9,558 bases of DNA, from contig CAJUJG010000081.1 of the NCBI GenBank assembly GCA_910586715.1, forward strand, positions 1 to 9,558, in the 5' to 3' direction. Under the pieces are notes generated by a model. The model saw nothing but the letters and a program-made list of their open reading frames with translations, was not told where the DNA came from and did no database searches. The stretch comes from an uncultured Lachnospiraceae bacterium (GTDB lineage Bacteria > Bacillota > Clostridia > Lachnospirales > Lachnospiraceae). Made by a program: the position numbers and the translations under genes. This document shows positions 7,061-9,558 of this stretch, in pieces. Numbering within the stretch: the stretch's first letter is position 1; every line of letters starts with the position of its first letter.

Positions 7061-7103
7061 AAGGACTCCATTCTGAACAACCAAAATCATTCTGTTTTAC
7101 TCT

Positions 7104-7109
7104 ATTATA
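7104..7109 (-). promoter_or_regulatory. Consensus -10 box upstream of the DUF305 gene
   Basis: TATAAT on the minus strand, placing a transcript start near 7097 and about 37 bases of leader before the chosen ATG. No convincing -35 is found at 16-18 bases, so the promoter may be weak or need an activator. Confidence 0.4.
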
Positions 7110-7153
7110 TGACGTTTTTTAATTCTGTTGCCTGTCCAAAGCAATATCCCTTT

Positions 7154-7508
7154 CTAATTCTGCAAAAATCCGAGTGCCGACAAACCGATTATGCCTACAA
7201 TTACGCCGGTAGGAATCAGTACAAGATAAATTGTATTACAAAAACGGTCAAATAAATACCCATAAGCCATCTGCCCTAACGGCTGAACGCACAGCGTAAC
7301 GACAGATGTATACGCCATCACTTTTCCGATGAGCTGATTTGGTGTTTTGCGTTGAATAAGGGAAACACCAAAAATAGAAAAAACGTTTATTGCCGCCTGC
7401 ATACAGCAATATCGCCACTGACAAAATTCCGGCGAAAACTGCTGCCTGACCTGTCATCTCCAACACATACATGGATAACGCAAGTTTTAAAATAAAATTT
7501 CCAATTTT
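7154..7508 (-). pseudogene. Remnant of an MFS drug-efflux permease
   Basis: Two pieces of one major-facilitator permease in different frames. The first (about 7508-7400) reads KIGNFILKLALSMYVLEMTG and then AAVFAGILSVAIL, typical of TM1-TM2. The second (7402-7154) begins AAINVFSIFGVSLIQRKTP, continues GKVMAYTSVVTLCVQPLGQ and ends in a final hydrophobic helix, typical of the last transmembrane helices. About 300 residues normally lie between them, so the middle has been deleted and the ends joined out of frame near 7395-7405. The start is lost too, as the TM1 sequence runs directly out of the end of the TetR fragment. It cannot make a working transporter. The original was probably a proton-driven drug exporter controlled by the adjacent TetR protein. 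Confidence 0.72.
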
Positions 7509-7911
7509 GTAATATCAGCAAGAATCGTCTGCATGAAAGCCGCAGTCTCATCGTCCAGTAACGGCAGCCCCCTTTTTTCCAAAACCTCCATAATAAAACA
7601 AAATTTATGTTGAATCATATCCGCAGTTGCCGGAAAAACCGATGACATCAGCCAAAAGTTAATTAACGGCAATAATTCGGAAAGCTCTTTTGTATAGTCC
7701 GTCTTTATGGAGCCGTCTAGCCTGCCCTCCTCCAACTGTTCATACCACAGCGGCGTCAGAATCTTTCGGTTAGCTTCTACTGCTGCCGTCAGGTTGTCTG
7801 CAAAAAACATTCGGTCTCCCAACGCATGCAGAACCTCATCTTTGCTTTCAAAAAAACGGTAAAATCTCAGTTTCCCACTGTTTTGGCGTCTTTTTCACAG
7901 GTCTTGCCAAT
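7487..7911 (-). pseudogene. TetR-family regulator with most of its DNA-binding domain deleted
   Basis: The start is TTG at 7911, with AAAGGAGG 8 bases upstream. It reads LARPVKKTPKQWETEI, a usual TetR opening, then runs to a TGA at 7850-7848. One frame over, from about 7866, the sequence resumes FYRFFESKDEVLHALGDRM and continues as a TetR ligand-binding domain to the stop at 7487. About 30 residues holding the helix-turn-helix are missing at the junction (7861-7866). The gene is therefore dead as a DNA-binding protein, although the C-terminal part remains open from an ATG at 7822 (111 residues). It lies just upstream of the permease remnant on the same strand and ends inside its TM1 sequence, so the spacer was deleted as well. 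Confidence 0.75.
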
Positions 7912-8011
7912 GCTGCCGCCTCCTTTGATACAATACTTACATATCGGTAACAAATCACATGTTATGACATAATATGGTATTAAATATAAAAAATCGAGGA
8001 GTGTAGACATT

Positions 8012-8182
8012 ATGCAGGAATGGAAACCTCAGATACCTTATATGGAACAGTTCCCGGCAGCAATGGCATATGTGCCGTGGCAGAGAAACTGTAACATGTA
8101 TGAAAACCTTGATGAAGCCTATAAAACAGGCACCATCTTTCCGGAACTGAATAAACCGTTTACGGGAAGGAGGGTTCAATGA
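8012..8182 (+). CDS. cotJA: Spore coat-associated protein CotJA
   Basis: A 56-residue protein with the hallmark sequence of CotJA: MAYVPWQ (18-24), then YENLDEAYKTGTIFPELNKPF (30-50). Length is in the range of the family. In Bacillus it is made in the mother cell and needed with CotJC for coat assembly. GAGGAG lies 10 bases before the ATG. It is the first gene of cotJABC and its stop overlaps the next start (ATGA). In Bacillus subtilis the operon is transcribed by sigma-E. The 100-base region upstream holds CATAATAT (7968-7975), a partial match to a sigma-E -10, but no convincing -35. Confidence 0.92.
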   Translation: MQEWKPQIPYMEQFPAAMAYVPWQRNCNMYENLDEAYKTGTIFPELNKPFTGRRVQ

Positions 8183-8475
8183 TGAATACAGGCTACAAAA
8201 CATGCAATGTTGATACGTGCGCGGAACGCAGGCGCCTTTTGCAGGAAATTGGAAAAGTGGATTTCGTGCTTAAGGAGCTTAACCTTTATTTGGATACCCA
8301 CCCCTACGATCAGCAGGCGATGGACGCATTTAAACACTATAATATGGCAAAAAATAAAATGGTTACGGAATATACACAAAAGTACGGACCTTTGGTGCTG
8401 AGTATCGTTGATACGGATTGCGGAGAATGGAAATGGGCCACGCAAGACTGGCCGTGGGAAGGGGGTTATCATTAA
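8179..8475 (+). CDS. cotJB: Spore coat protein CotJB
   Basis: A 98-residue soluble protein matching CotJB: a helical N-terminal half with LLQEIGKVDFVLKELNLYLD (20-39), then HPYDQQAMDAFKHYN (41-55), and an aromatic C-terminus, WKWATQDWPWEGGYH (84-98), typical of the family. Its precise function is unknown. Two adjacent ATGs are possible: 8179, which overlaps the cotJA stop as ATGA, and 8182, which has better spacing to AAGGAGGG (8167-8174). The longer one is given. The stop codon is immediately followed by the cotJC start. Confidence 0.92.
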   Translation: MMNTGYKTCNVDTCAERRRLLQEIGKVDFVLKELNLYLDTHPYDQQAMDAFKHYNMAKNKMVTEYTQKYGPLVLSIVDTDCGEWKWATQDWPWEGGYH

Positions 8476-9027
8476 ATGTGGAATTATGAAAAAAGATTGC
8501 AGTTTCCTGTAAAAATCACCCAAACCAACCCCAAAATCGCGCAGGTTATTATCTCCCAGTACGGCGGACCGGACGGAGAGCTTGCCGCGTCCATGCGTTA
8601 CCTTGCGCAGCGCTATACAATGCCCTACAACACTGTGGCAGGGCTTTTGACAGACATTGGTACAGAAGAGCTTGCACATTTTGAAATGATTTGCGCAATT
8701 GTGTACCAGCTTACGAGAAATCTTACGCCGGAAGAAATTGAAAAATCTGGATTTGATAAATATTATGTTGATCATACGCTTGCACTTTGGCCGCAGGCGG
8801 CAGGCGGAATTCCGTTTAACGCGTGTGAGTTCCAGTCAAAGGGTGACGTGATTACGGATTTGACGGAAGACCTTGCAGCAGAGCAAAAGGCAAGGACGAC
8901 TTACGATAATATTCTCCGCCTTGTAAAAGACCCCGAAGTCTGCGAACCCATACGATTCCTGCGTGCAAGAGAAATCGTGCATTTTCAGCGTTTCGGTGAA
9001 GCAAACCGGGAAGATTGTAGTAAATGA
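8476..9027 (+). CDS. cotJC: Manganese-catalase-like spore coat protein CotJC
   Basis: A 183-residue four-helix-bundle protein of the manganese catalase family. Likely metal ligands are E35 (in GELAAS), E65 and H68 (EELAHFE), E131 or E136 (EDLAAEQKAR), and E166 with H169 (REIVHFQRFGE). It could break down peroxide during coat formation; in Bacillus it is mainly known as a coat component that interacts with CotJA. The ATG directly abuts the cotJB stop, with AAGGGGG upstream inside cotJB. The C-terminus ends FGEANREDCSK, whereas homologues I recall continue FGEAL plus a longer tail, so the last residues may be altered or shortened. The protein is otherwise complete. Confidence 0.92.
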   Translation: MWNYEKRLQFPVKITQTNPKIAQVIISQYGGPDGELAASMRYLAQRYTMPYNTVAGLLTDIGTEELAHFEMICAIVYQLTRNLTPEEIEKSGFDKYYVDHTLALWPQAAGGIPFNACEFQSKGDVITDLTEDLAAEQKARTTYDNILRLVKDPEVCEPIRFLRAREIVHFQRFGEANREDCSK

Positions 9028-9121
9028 AACTACAAAAAATACAATCACTAAGACGCATACCCACACGCCCCTTAAAGCTGCGGACTTTGGCTTTTGCACA
9101 CAAAGAAAGGACAAGCCTATT

Positions 9122-9481
9122 ATGCCAGTATTCAGAGTAGAAAAAGTCAAAGATTATGCGATTATGCCAAACACCCGCTTACGCAGCCGCCTATTATCCC
9201 TACGTGCAAAAGGATTGCTCTGTCAAATGCTCTCATTGCCCCCGGAATGGAATTTTACCCTGCAAGGGTTAGTTTAAGGTTTAGACGCTATTACAACGAT
9301 TATACACGAACTGGAGCAGGCAGGATATATTACCCTCAATAGAATACGCGATGAAAAGGGATTGCTTCGGGAAATGGAATATACAGTCTATTCTTCCCCA
9401 AAGCTGAATGACAGCTATGGCAATAATCTAATATTGGATTTTCCGTTGCAAGGTTTACCACGATTATCTAGTAGTAAATAG
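9122..9481 (+). pseudogene. Broken winged-helix protein of integrative/plasmid-like elements
   Basis: From the ATG at 9122 (GAAAGGA 10 bases upstream) the frame reads MPVFRVEKVKDYAIMPN, then LSLRAKGLLCQMLSLPPEW, the start of a winged-helix (HTH_36-like) protein common in integrative conjugative elements and plasmid replication modules of gut Clostridia. An in-frame TAA (9275-9277) follows FTLQGLV. The same frame then continues GLDAITTIIHELEQAGYI, the next helix and strand, then RIRDEKGLLREMEYTVY, ending at TAG 9479-9481. Homologues have several more residues between the two parts, so a small deletion may accompany the stop. The gene would normally be longer, with a variable linker and a second domain; here it is cut short. 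Probably a scar of a lost element. Confidence 0.62.
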
Positions 9482-9558
9482 TATAAGGCTCAAATTCGAT
9501 TTTAGCTTGAGTTTCCGCAAAATGTAAACCCAAAATGAATACATCTTCCCAAAGTGCC

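Noticed and set aside
7940..7990. Sigma-E promoter for cotJABC and a promoter for the divergent TetR gene
   Set aside because: CATAATAT (7968-7975) partly matches a sigma-E -10, but no -35 fits at 13-15 bases; candidate sigma-A boxes for either direction overlap the ribosome-binding sites. Not strong enough to annotate.
8176..8775. Long minus-strand open frame opposite cotJB and cotJC
   Set aside because: It lies fully antisense to two recognisable coat genes, has no matching family features and no RBS; it is a shadow.
9488..9514. Hairpin CTCAA/TTGAG after the winged-helix fragment as a terminator
   Set aside because: The stem is only about 5 bp with a long loop and only a short T-run; not convincing.

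Overview
The window looks like chromosomal DNA from a spore-forming low-GC Firmicute of the class Clostridia, most likely the Lachnospiraceae. The evidence is a complete cotJABC spore-coat operon, a CotF-like coat protein, a Clostridia-type diaminopimelate decarboxylase, strong AGGAGG ribosome-binding sites and consensus sigma-A promoters. Assignments rest on protein motifs read by eye; no database search was run.

Left part (1-2200): the edge carries a structured, non-coding tail ending in a plus-strand terminator. Next comes a minus-strand operon in which a TrmB-type regulator is translationally coupled (ATGA overlap) to lysA, the last step of lysine synthesis. This operon has a near-perfect sigma-A promoter with a 26-bp inverted repeat over the -10 region, a likely operator.

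Middle left (2200-4366): a minus-strand group consists of an intact DUF4026/DUF2314 protein, a small protein gene broken by about three frameshifts, and a short hydrophobic reading frame with a strong ribosome-binding site and an in-frame TGA. A 264-bp divergent intergenic region separates it from the next gene and holds one good promoter in each direction.

Centre (4367-5920): a cytoplasmic PAS-like/GGDEF/GAF-like signalling protein has an AGDEF signature, an Asn at the first metal-binding position and no I-site. It is followed by two terminators, the first usable from both strands.

Right centre (5918-7911): minus-strand genes encode a CotF-like ferritin-fold coat protein and a two-repeat DUF305 protein. 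Beyond them are the remains of a TetR regulator plus MFS efflux permease pair, eroded by internal deletions but still collinear.

Right part (8012-9558): the plus-strand cotJA-cotJB-cotJC operon ends in a manganese-catalase-like coat protein. It is followed by a nonsense-broken winged-helix gene of the kind carried by integrative and plasmid-like elements, suggesting a mobile-element scar next to the coat operon.

No tRNA, rRNA, CRISPR array or intact insertion sequence was seen. No single new system is demonstrated. The most informative points are the TrmB/lysA operator, the unusual GGDEF protein, the clustering of three ferritin-like proteins in a coat neighbourhood, and the concentration of decayed genes.
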